Positions 7,444 to 13,700 of a stretch of DNA of 13,700 nt are shown piece after piece. The notes below the pieces were generated by a model. The model worked only from the letters and a program-made list of their open reading frames with translations. It did not search any database and was not told where the DNA came from. The position numbers and the translations under genes were made by a program. Every line of letters starts with the position of its first letter. Positions within the stretch are counted from its first letter, which is position 1. The stretch comes from Synura sp. LO234KE (Eukaryota > Sar > Synurophyceae > Synurales > Mallomonadaceae), in NCBI GenBank assembly GCA_015143735.1, contig VKHC01000292.1, positions 1 to 13,700 of the forward strand, in the 5' to 3' direction.

Positions 7444-10400
7444 GTAAAAGAGGATCGCTATGGTATTGTCCGGTTTAGATTTCATTACTGTATATGATGG
7501 CTATGGTATTGACGGGTGGCTACGGTATTGATTTCATTCCCGTATATGTCATGACGTCCAATCACCTTCCTGTCCTCCCTCGTTATCATCATGGTATTAT
7601 CAGCTGGGTGGAGGAGTGTTTCCTTACATCTCGCTTCTCCATCTTGACGACATGCATGAGCGTATGTGTGCTACTAGTACATGTGCTTGTGTTAAAATCA
7701 GAATCTATAAAAAAAAGCAGTGTTTGTATTATTTACATGTATTAATATTCATGCAAAAATGTATTGTTTTGTTGACTGATACATCTCTGTCTCTACCATT
7801 CCTCCCTCCCTACTACTTCCACCCCCTCCTTCTGGTATAGGGATTCGGTATTGTATTCGACAATGGATTATTTCCCAATGCACCAATGCCCTGCTGGCCC
7901 TCTGCTCTCCTGCTTCACCCGCTACGTCCACGTCTTCATGGCGTGCCACTGTGGCTCCTGAGTCCGTGGCTAAGTTGAAGTACCAGATCGCCTATCTGAA
8001 TTTCAGTAACGGAAATCTATCGGAGGCGGATTCGAATTGCAGAGATGTCTTAGGTAAACCAAGTATAAGTGCTGCATCAAAATATGATCGGCCGATTCTA
8101 GAAACGGAAGCATGTTATGATCCGTACTTTTATATAACGCATATTATGGTTGGTAGGTGGGTGGAATGGGGCATATGACCTCCAGATTCACGTCAGTTAC
8201 AGTGGACCAGATAAGGTTCATGCGGTTGATAGTCTCCTTTCGATGGAGAGAAAGATATTGATAGTACAAAATTATGTTTTTTATATCCGCCATCTTACAA
8301 CGAAACAAAATGGAAGAAGGTGCATTACCTTTGATCCTGTGTTCTATAGCATCTATATTTTCTGACATCGTCCTTATCCACTTCTCTGCTCTCCAGTCAC
8401 TTCTGTTCTCCTGTCAACTGCTTGTGACAGAGTCACAGGCGTTACAGGATGCCCTGGACAGGGACCTGGACATCGGTTCACACGTAGCTAGTATCCAGTC
8501 CCGAACCCACTTGCACCTTACCCAAATCCATCGATTTCTTCAACTTCAAGGTACGAGTGATATTTTATGCCTTCTGGCTACCAGGATTACCGCTGTAGCT
8601 TATTCGAGATAGGGTACCTCTGTAGCTTCAATCTGACTGGTGCATAAATCGGAAGGTCCTCTTGACGAGAATAGTACATAAGAACACACGATCTAATCCT
8701 AATCGCCCCCCCCATCTCTGCACCCATTCCCGTGGTGGTTTCCGTGTGAGTCAAACCTATAATTATTTTTAACGGATACGGCAAACGAAAATCTACTCAC
8801 ACCTCCTTCACTCAGCTGTTTACTTACAGCTTTACAATATTTCTACACCATGAATGTAATCTGCTGGTACTAATCCCCATAGTCTCACGTTATAAAAATA
8901 TATTCAATCGAAAGATTTTCCCTCCTCCCCTTAATTCCATATATATGTACATAATAGGAGACATGTTGGAAAAACGATTAGATGTGAACTCAATCATCCG
9001 CCTTTTTTAACAGTTCACGAACCGAATCGATAACATTATTTATATTCGAGCCATATATATATGATAATCCGTTTCTTCGTAGCAGAGATTGTACTCGTGC
9101 ACACTCGATGCCCTCGCTCTTATTCCTGTGGCCAACACGATTGTTATCATCTCGCTGCAGGAGATGTATGGGTGGCTACGGGAGGATCCAATCGAGCGAG
9201 GAAACTGTTACATTTCGTACAGTCCTATTTCAAAAGTGTAACGGTAAGCACGGGAGGGGGCGACAATGACGAGGACCGAATCTCTATTTCTTCGTCGATT
9301 GGGAAGTGTTTGGTGGCGGAGCAGGACTATGAACGGGCGGCGGCGGTGTATACGGAACTGGTTCACATGTCCACGTCGGCGTGGGGACAGTTCCATAAGA
9401 CCACGACGGAGTATACGTTGGCGCTCGGTTAGTAATGCGCAGCATCAATTGGGATTGTGGGAGTAGGTTAACAGCTTCAAGTATTTGTATTGGTGAACTA
9501 TTCTACATGCTGTGGGGGCTAGTATTTGCACTACAATGAATTTCTTGGATATGGCGTAATTGTGAGTGTGTGAATTGGAACATGAATTGAATTCTCAAGA
9601 TACACTTGTTTGGAACGGTGCTGCTTGTCAACACTCATCAATCCATGTTCAACTAGATTCTGATTGGCGAGGACTGTATTTCAACATATGCCGAATTCCT
9701 TTCCTTTCTTACGTAGTGCATGTGAACCTGCGATATCAGCTATGCAGTCATTTAGATCAATCCCACTTCAAGACCAATCATCGCCCGACTCTCCTAACTT
9801 TCTTTTGCTTCTGTCTGCCATGTAGCCTCTGTGTGTGTGAAGCTACGTCGGTTGGAGGAGGCGGAGAAGTGGTACCGAACGGTATACGATCACGCCGTCT
9901 CGAGAATGGGTACGTGCGCACGGCCCTATCCCTACGAAATTCCCAGCCAGGCCCCACGCAGCGGGATAAGTGATGACATTTTAAAATTTTGCATATCACG
10001 ACTATTTGATCCTTAAATATCCGGCCGCTCCACTGGTGTGGTTCGAGAAAATACCGGAGAACTTCTCCCTTCCCATTACGCCATGTGCTAGTATTTCATC
10101 CACCCTCCCCCCTACCTTCACCGTGGCACTTATACATACATACATACATACATTCGGTGTCCTGAACCTCCAGGAGCGGGCAGTGCAGAGGCGATGGAGA
10201 TCGCCCACACCATGGCTCAGGTGTGTGGGTTGGTGGATCCGCATTGCCGTAGTTGGGTTTCTATCCATGTAGGATCGTAAGTAAAGAACGGATCACCTGC
10301 TATGGTTGGTAGATTTGCCACTTCAGCTTGCATTTGGTTTCCTTTATTTTTTGCTGGCTATTGGTTTCCGTATTGTCTTAAACGTTCAATGTTTGTTTTT

Positions 10401-13400
10401 GATGTTGTAACGATTTTCGCTTTCCTAGGTTCTTGCGGACGCTACGAAATTCGAAGAGTCTGAGAAGGTCTACCAAGGTCTATACGACCGATGTATCGAG
10501 CGCTTCGGACCGTTTCATTATAACACATTGGAAATGTTGAAGATGTACTGCGTGGCGTTGTGTAATATGAATAAAAGCGCAGAGACCGAGCGACTGTACC
10601 GAGGGGTCATCAATGGTCTCACAGCCAAGTACGGGGCCACTGGGGTGGAGACACTGGTGGAGGTAAGAACGAGTATGTCAAAGGGCAAATGTGAATCGAG
10701 ATGTGTGCGAATGTGCGCTGCTACAGTCTAAGCCGAAAGGTTGTCTGTACGAATAATTGAGGAATGTGGGATTGGGGTAACCACAACGCCTTGTAGTAAG
10801 TAGATTCCTGTAACAAGTAACCGTTTGTATTCAGTGCCATCGTATCGGCCCTGTTTTGGTTATAAGTGGCCTGAACATATGTCGATCCTTATGGCCTGCA
10901 AGTGTACTTAACCGCGTGATAGGTTTCGTCATTTTCTATCCGTTACCAATTTACAACGCAGTCTATCGCTTGCGTTTCATGCAAATGTAATCCTCCTCAC
11001 CTCGCTGAATTTTCTCATCTCGTTTTCTTCGGCTTGTTGTCCGTGCCACAGATCTGCAATTTTGCATCCGTCATGGCCTTCCAGAACAACTTCTCAACTG
11101 CAGAGGCGCTGTACCGACGAGCTCTGACCGGATTCGAATCTAAATTTTCTCAGTCCCAACCCGACGGGACCATCGTCACGGGCAGGACTGCGGACACTGG
11201 GGGAGGGGTGGGGCATTCGGCGCCGGAATTAAGGGCTTCGGGGTCCAGCAAAGATGTTGTCCGAGGCTCAGCAGGGGGGAGTGGAGGAAGAGAAGTCCAG
11301 TGGGAGCAATATATGGTTGGTTGTCTGGGTAGCCTCGCAGGTGCGTTGACGTTAAACGATTGGACGATAGACCATGTCCTCATCAGATACAGCAGGTAGT
11401 ATGTGTAACCGTTTAGATAAAAGTGGATAGGTGTATACCTTGCGCTTTAAGCGCATGAAACGGTTATCACATCCACATTAGGATATTCTCGTTTGAGCTG
11501 TCATTTGGAGTGTCCATTCTTTCGTGTTTTAGTGTAACAGTGAAACTGATAGTAATAGCTCTTGTATCACGAGCGTACAGAGCAGGAGGTTTAAAATAAC
11601 ATCGGTTCAAAAGTAATATTAGAACACAATGAACATAATCGTAAATTGATTCGGATGAGTAATTTTGTGCTCTGCCACATGACAACAGACATGTTGCTGC
11701 GTCAAGAAAAGAGCGAAGAAGCGATGAATATCATCCATCAAGATATCAAGATACGCACAGAAAGGATGAATGCGCGTAAACAGAGACTGCAAGAAGCCCA
11801 GCAGGAGTTACAACGGACACAGACGTTGTCGCCGTCACAGTCACCAGTCGTAAATGAACCTATACTCGCTCGGTTGGAATCTGGCAGTTACTCGACGAAC
11901 AAGCCGGTTACTCTATCTACAGTGCGTGAGTTAGAGACCACGATATCAACCATGTGTTCGGAGTTACTCCAGAAAATGATCAAATTGGCAAACTTGTTAG
12001 AGTACAGTAACCGACAATTTGATGCTGAAATGTTACTTCGAGACGCTCTTCAGAAGGCGGAGACGAATCTAGGTTTGGAGTGCTATGACACTGCCACGGT
12101 TACTTACAAACTCGGTACGTATTCTAATGACTACTCTAAAATCCCCTAGGTTGTCTACCAAATTACTTTAATTCCATATTGTAGCATTATTATATTGCCG
12201 ATATTTGTGCTAGAATATCAATAGTTAAGTAGGCCACATCTACCTTTACCCACCACAATTCAACGGGTTTCATCGCATGGACTGTTTGTCTTTTTCCTTT
12301 TTTCCCTCACACTTGTCCATATTACTGGCCTATTACTGAATGAATGCCTTCGTTCCTTTATTTCAAATAGCAACTTTATTTTACACTTCGGAGAAATACA
12401 GAGCAGCAGGGGACATGTTCAAACGCGCATACAACGCATATACGAGTGCGGGTAATCGAACGAATGGTGGTGGTGGCACTTCGTCTACCTATGAGGCGGA
12501 GGCGATGGACGCTATGCAATTGTCTGAAGTTTGTTATGAAACCGCCAAACAGAAAGGTATCTTGTCGTAAGCACATTTCGATGAATGAATGATGAAATGA
12601 AATATTATGGCGTATTGTAGATAAAATCCTACGATGAATACAAAACGCGGCAGATAGATTGGTTATGTATTAAAGAGTTAAAAGCAAAATTGTAATGTTA
12701 CCCCATTCGCCGGGACGATATCAAAGTACCATGACATTATGTAATCCTCCTCTCTCCCGCATGTCATTGTCTCCACTAATCGTGTGTCGACAGCTCGCCC
12801 GCCTCCTAATATGAAGGATGGTAATACTGTGGCCGCCCGGTATAATAAACCGGTAAGAAATGCAAATGTTAGATGCACGATCTAACGGTACAAATAATCT
12901 CAGACGTTTTATGTGTGCCTCACATGTCTAAGAAACTCTTCACGTAATTCCTTCCTATTCGATTAGGAACTAATATACTCGTTTCTTGCCTTGCTTCGTA
13001 ACCTCCACACGATGAAACAGAAAGACAAGGCATCCGAGCGACATCCTTCCGGGACCGTTAAATTTTCAAATGTACCTCAGCAGGGGGCTCAAACAGGTGT
13101 GTTTTGTTGCGAAGTATCGCGCAGTTTAACTTTGTGGCTGTAGCACTGAGTCAATTGTGTCCTCGTAGTGCATATCATAACTGCTCTGTCTCTATTTCCA
13201 TTTCACTCTTGGTCTTTAGATGACTCATATGCCGTGTCATCTTTGTGTTGCATTCTTCTCTACACTTGTTATTGCTGATCTCGGCTTATCCTACAGTGCG
13301 AATACGAGCCGATACAAACCACGGATCGGTGCGTAATACCCTTCGACGTTCCACCACACCTACCCAACATTTCTTTACACTTCTCCTTCCCTACTGTAGA

Positions 13401-13700
13401 GTTTGTCTGATTCGGCGGGTAAATCGATTCGTTTGTCTGGAAACAGTCGCCCAGGTAAACTTGTGAGACATAGTCCTCTCCAGACATCACGTATTATCCC
13501 TCTAGACATCCCTCTAGACATTACGTATTATCCCTCTAGACATCACGTATTGCCCCTCTAGACATCACGTATTATGCTCTCGTTCTTAACTACCATCTCT
13601 CCATACTCCAAACGGACTCGCTCCTGTGCTTTGTCGCGGTTGAAGTGACGGCGGAAGGAAATTCGCGAAGTGCCCCGAGCGTTCGTATCACTAGTAAAGT
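6666..13700 (+). CDS. TPR protein with N-terminal WCLFE-type (TIR-like) domain, 15 exons, 3' end outside window
   Basis: Proposed join: 6666-7443, 7841-8053, 8431-8550, 9161-9427, 9826-9909, 10174-10220, 10429-10662, 11052-11340, 11689-12114, 12371-12556, 12794-12852, 13021-13096, 13297-13328, 13400-13454, 13646-13700 (partial). All junctions are GT-AG and in frame, giving at least 973 residues. The N-terminal 260 residues carry WMDIF and WCLFEI motifs, which I recall in front of TPR arrays in protist signalling proteins. About ten kinesin-light-chain-like TPRs follow, several spaced exactly 42 residues apart across introns, then a basic disordered tail. There is no signal peptide or membrane helix, so it is probably cytosolic. 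TPRs suggest a scaffold or sensor. The ATG directly follows an in-frame TAA. Tail exons 11-15 are less certain than the TPR exons. Confidence 0.83.
7444..7840 (+). other. Intron 1 of the TPR gene (397 bases)
   Basis: It starts GTAAAAG and ends GGTATAG after a long C/T tract. It holds an imperfect direct repeat at 7457-7553 with GCTATGGTATTG at 7457 and 7500 and a third variant at 7519. No gene is visible in it. Confidence 0.8.
7457..7553 (+). repeat. Imperfect tandem duplication inside intron 1
   Basis: GCTATGGTATTG (7457, 7500) recurs as GCTACGGTATTG (7519), and ATTTCATT followed by a GTATATG block occurs once in each unit. The unit is about 43-54 bases. It looks like a local slippage or duplication product. 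Confidence 0.6.
7841..8053 (+). CDS. TPR gene exon 2: helical linker and first TPR
   Basis: The split codon is GGG (Gly), then IRYCIRQWIISQCTNALLAL, a likely helix, then a Ser/Pro-rich linker. The first TPR-like helix pair is VAKLKYQIAYLNFSNGNLSE followed by ADSNCRDVL, with Ala of LSEAD at the conserved TPR position. The acceptor GGTATAG follows a strong pyrimidine tract. The donor is TTAG|GTAAAC in phase 1. Confidence 0.82.
8054..8430 (+). other. Intron 2 of the TPR gene (377 bases)
   Basis: It starts GTAAAC and ends TTGTGACAG after a T/C-rich tract. Short open frames on both strands cross it without recognisable content. I see no further exon. Confidence 0.75.
8431..8550 (+). CDS. TPR gene exon 3: helices between TPR 1 and TPR 2
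   Basis: This 120-base exon is phase 1 at both ends. The split codon becomes GAG, followed by SQALQDALDRDLDIGSHVA and RTHLHLTQIHRFLQLQ, helix-forming segments. The last one looks like helix A of a TPR and continues in exon 4 as GDVWVA. The spacing from the previous TPR is longer than 42, so this part of the array is irregular. Confidence 0.72.
8551..9160 (+). other. Intron 3 of the TPR gene (610 bases)
   Basis: This is the longest intron in the window. It starts GTACGAGT and ends CTCGCTGCAG. It has a C run near 8706-8713 and TA-rich stretches near 8939-8948 and 9052-9063. I looked for a TPR-like exon here and saw none. Confidence 0.72.
9161..9427 (+). CDS. TPR gene exon 4: TPRs 2 and 3
   Basis: GDVWVATGGSNRARKLLHF completes TPR 2. 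An acidic Gly-rich loop (STGGGDNDEDR) follows, then TPR 3 (SIGKCLVAEQDYERAAAVY). The exon ends TEYTLAL plus G, donor CTCG|GTTAGT in phase 1, within helix A of TPR 4. The internal GTAAGC near 9243 resembles a donor, but the frame continues open into the next TPR, so I do not split there. Confidence 0.85.
9428..9825 (+). other. Intron 4 of the TPR gene (398 bases)
   Basis: It starts GTTAGT and ends TGCCATGTAG after a pyrimidine-rich tract near 9793-9820. No other feature was seen. Confidence 0.78.
9826..9909 (+). CDS. TPR gene exon 5: TPR 4
   Basis: The 84-base exon encodes A/SVCVKLRRLEEAEKWY, a textbook kinesin-light-chain-type TPR, then RTVYDHAVSRM. LEEAEKWY lies exactly 42 residues after YERAAAVY of exon 4, which confirms the junction. 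Both ends are phase 1 (donor ATGG|GTACGT). Confidence 0.88.
10131..10154 (+). repeat. (TACA)n microsatellite in intron 5
   Basis: Five tandem TACA units lie in intron 5 (9910-10173). A simple repeat; no function is implied. Confidence 0.85.
10174..10220 (+). CDS. TPR gene exon 6: start of TPR 5
   Basis: This 47-base exon encodes GAGSAEAMEIAHTMAQ. Acceptor CCTCCAG, donor CTCAG|GTGTGT in phase 0. With this donor, FEESEKVY of exon 7 falls exactly 42 residues after LEEAEKWY, so I prefer it over in-frame CAT|GTAGGA at 10269 (16 more codons) and over the stronger but frame-shifting TC|GTAAGT at 10277. Confidence 0.72.
10429..10662 (+). CDS. TPR gene exon 7: TPRs 5 and 6
   Basis: After acceptor TTTCCTAG the exon runs 78 codons in phase 0: VLADATKFEESEKVYQGLY, then MLKMYCVALCNMNKSAETER. 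FEESEKVY and SAETERLY are 42 residues apart. The donor GAG|GTAAGA is near consensus. Confidence 0.9.
10663..11051 (+). other. Intron 7 of the TPR gene (389 bases)
   Basis: It starts GTAAGAAC and ends GTGCCACAG after a T/C-rich stretch near 10990-11040. I see nothing else in it. Confidence 0.8.
11052..11340 (+). CDS. TPR gene exon 8: TPR 7 with a Gly-rich insertion
   Basis: ICNFASVMAFQNNFSTAEAL is TPR 7; FSTAEALY is exactly 42 residues after SAETERLY. Instead of the usual short loop, about 49 extra residues rich in Gly, Ser and charged residues follow, before EQYMVGCLGSLA, helix A of TPR 8. The donor CGCAG|GTGCGT is in phase 1. Confidence 0.87.
11341..11688 (+). other. Intron 8 of the TPR gene (348 bases)
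   Basis: It starts GTGCGT and ends ATGACAACAG. The acceptor tract is only moderately pyrimidine-rich. No other feature was seen. Confidence 0.72.
11689..12114 (+). CDS. TPR gene exon 9: TPRs 8 and 9 with a coiled-coil-like insert
   Basis: The split codon gives Asp, then MLLRQEKSEEAMNIIHQDI. A charged helix (RKQRLQEAQQELQRTQ) suggests a short coiled coil, followed by a Ser/Pro linker. TPR 9 is KMIKLANLLEYSNRQFDAEM and so on. The exon ends TVTYKL plus G; the next exon supplies ATLFYTSEKYRAAGDMF, 42 residues after QFDAEMLL. Donor CTCG|GTACGT, phase 1. Confidence 0.86.
12371..12556 (+). CDS. TPR gene exon 10: TPR 10
   Basis: Acceptor TTCAAATAG. The exon encodes ATLFYTSEKYRAAGDMFKRA, then a Gly/Thr/Asn-rich loop, then AEAMDAMQLSEVCYETAKQK, the capping helix of the array. 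Donor AAAG|GTATCT, phase 1. Confidence 0.86.
12794..12852 (+). CDS. TPR gene exon 11: start of basic tail
   Basis: This small exon after acceptor GTCGACAG encodes ARPPPNMKDGNTVAARYNKP, in phase with exon 10. The donor CCG|GTAAGA is near consensus. It has no domain; the good splice sites and frame are the support. Confidence 0.68.
13021..13096 (+). CDS. TPR gene exon 12: basic tail
   Basis: Acceptor ATGAAACAG, phase 0. It encodes KDKASERHPSGTVKFSNVPQ and a few further residues, basic and probably disordered. Donor ACAG|GTGTGT, phase 1. Confidence 0.65.
13297..13328 (+). CDS. TPR gene exon 13: basic tail (tentative)
   Basis: A 32-base exon after acceptor TCCTACAG encodes VRIRADTNHGS in frame. 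Donor TCG|GTGCGT. It is short and without homology, so the evidence is only frame and splice sites. Confidence 0.5.
13400..13454 (+). CDS. TPR gene exon 14: Ser-rich tail (tentative)
   Basis: A strong pyrimidine tract and CTGTAG precede SLSDSAGKSIRLSGNSRP, in frame. The intron before it would be only 71 bases. Donor CCCAG|GTAAAC, phase 1. Confidence 0.58.
13475..13575 (+). repeat. 22-base tandem repeat in the last intron
   Basis: AGACAT recurs with period 22 (T/CAGACAT at 13481, 13503, 13515, 13537, 13559), with one 12-base partial step. The unit is roughly TAGACATCACGTATTATCCCTC. Each full unit has an ACGT core and most a TCTAGA palindrome. It lies in predicted intron 14 (13455-13645). Confidence 0.85.
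13646..13700 (+). CDS. TPR gene exon 15 (partial, tentative)
   Basis: After TTGAAG the phase-matched frame is open to the edge: VTAEGNSRSAPSVRITSK. The composition (Ser, Arg, basic) matches the preceding tail exons. The acceptor is weak, so confidence is low. Confidence 0.4.

Noticed and set aside
7494-7840. Open frames after TPR gene exon 1
   Set aside because: They sit in intron 1 between a good donor and a good acceptor whose joining preserves a helical frame.
9243-9250. GTAAGC as a donor inside exon 4
   Set aside because: The frame stays open and runs into a clear TPR; no close acceptor makes a better product.
9566-9973. 135-codon plus-strand open frame
   Set aside because: It overlaps exon 5 in the wrong frame and is mostly intron 4; the TPR frame is far better supported.
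13245-13466. 73-codon open frame starting MLHSSLHLLLLISAY as a secreted peptide
   Set aside because: The hydrophobic start is the pyrimidine tract of an intron; only its middle overlaps proposed exon 13.
13475-13575. CRISPR array
   Set aside because: The repeats are directly tandem without unique spacers, and the DNA is eukaryotic.

Overview
This is eukaryotic nuclear DNA from a protist, with split protein genes, GT-AG introns of about 70 to 610 bases and no operon or bacterial signals. A Pro/Thr stalk, plant-type leucine-rich repeats, an unusual kinase and TIR-like and TPR domains together suggest a stramenopile (heterokont), probably an alga or a relative. I infer this from recalled architectures and did not check it against a database.

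The window holds two large genes arranged head to head, sharing an AT-rich 205-base intergenic region (6461-6665). The minus-strand gene runs from the ATG at 6460 off the left edge. Its four visible exons (6460-3120, 2931-2240, 2094-668, 390-1) join in frame and encode at least 1950 residues. In order these are a signal peptide, 9 leucine-rich repeats (LRRs), a Cys-containing insert, 5 more LRRs, a Pro/Thr stalk, one membrane segment, ankyrin-like segments, a Ser/Thr-kinase-like domain, a TIR-like domain and a Ser/Gly/Arg-rich tail. It reads as a cell-surface receptor with a kinase and a TIR-like module on one chain.

The plus-strand gene runs from the ATG at 6666 off the right edge. I reconstruct 15 exons encoding at least 973 residues: an N-terminal domain with a WMDIF segment and a WCLFE motif, about ten tetratricopeptide repeats (TPRs), and a basic disordered tail. 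Many TPRs keep an exact 42-residue spacing across splice junctions. This validates those junctions and decides the exon 6 donor, where three donors compete.

Region by region: 1-390 receptor tail exon; 668-2094 and 2240-2931 kinase and TIR-like exons; 3120-6460 receptor ectodomain, membrane and juxtamembrane exon; 6461-6665 shared promoter region with a 12-base palindrome; 6666-7443 N-terminal domain of the TPR gene; 7841-12556 TPR exons; 12794-13700 tail exons, with a 22-base tandem repeat in the last intron. The shared promoter and paired signalling architectures suggest a co-expressed receptor and soluble partner, possibly for recognition or defence. That functional link is inference.
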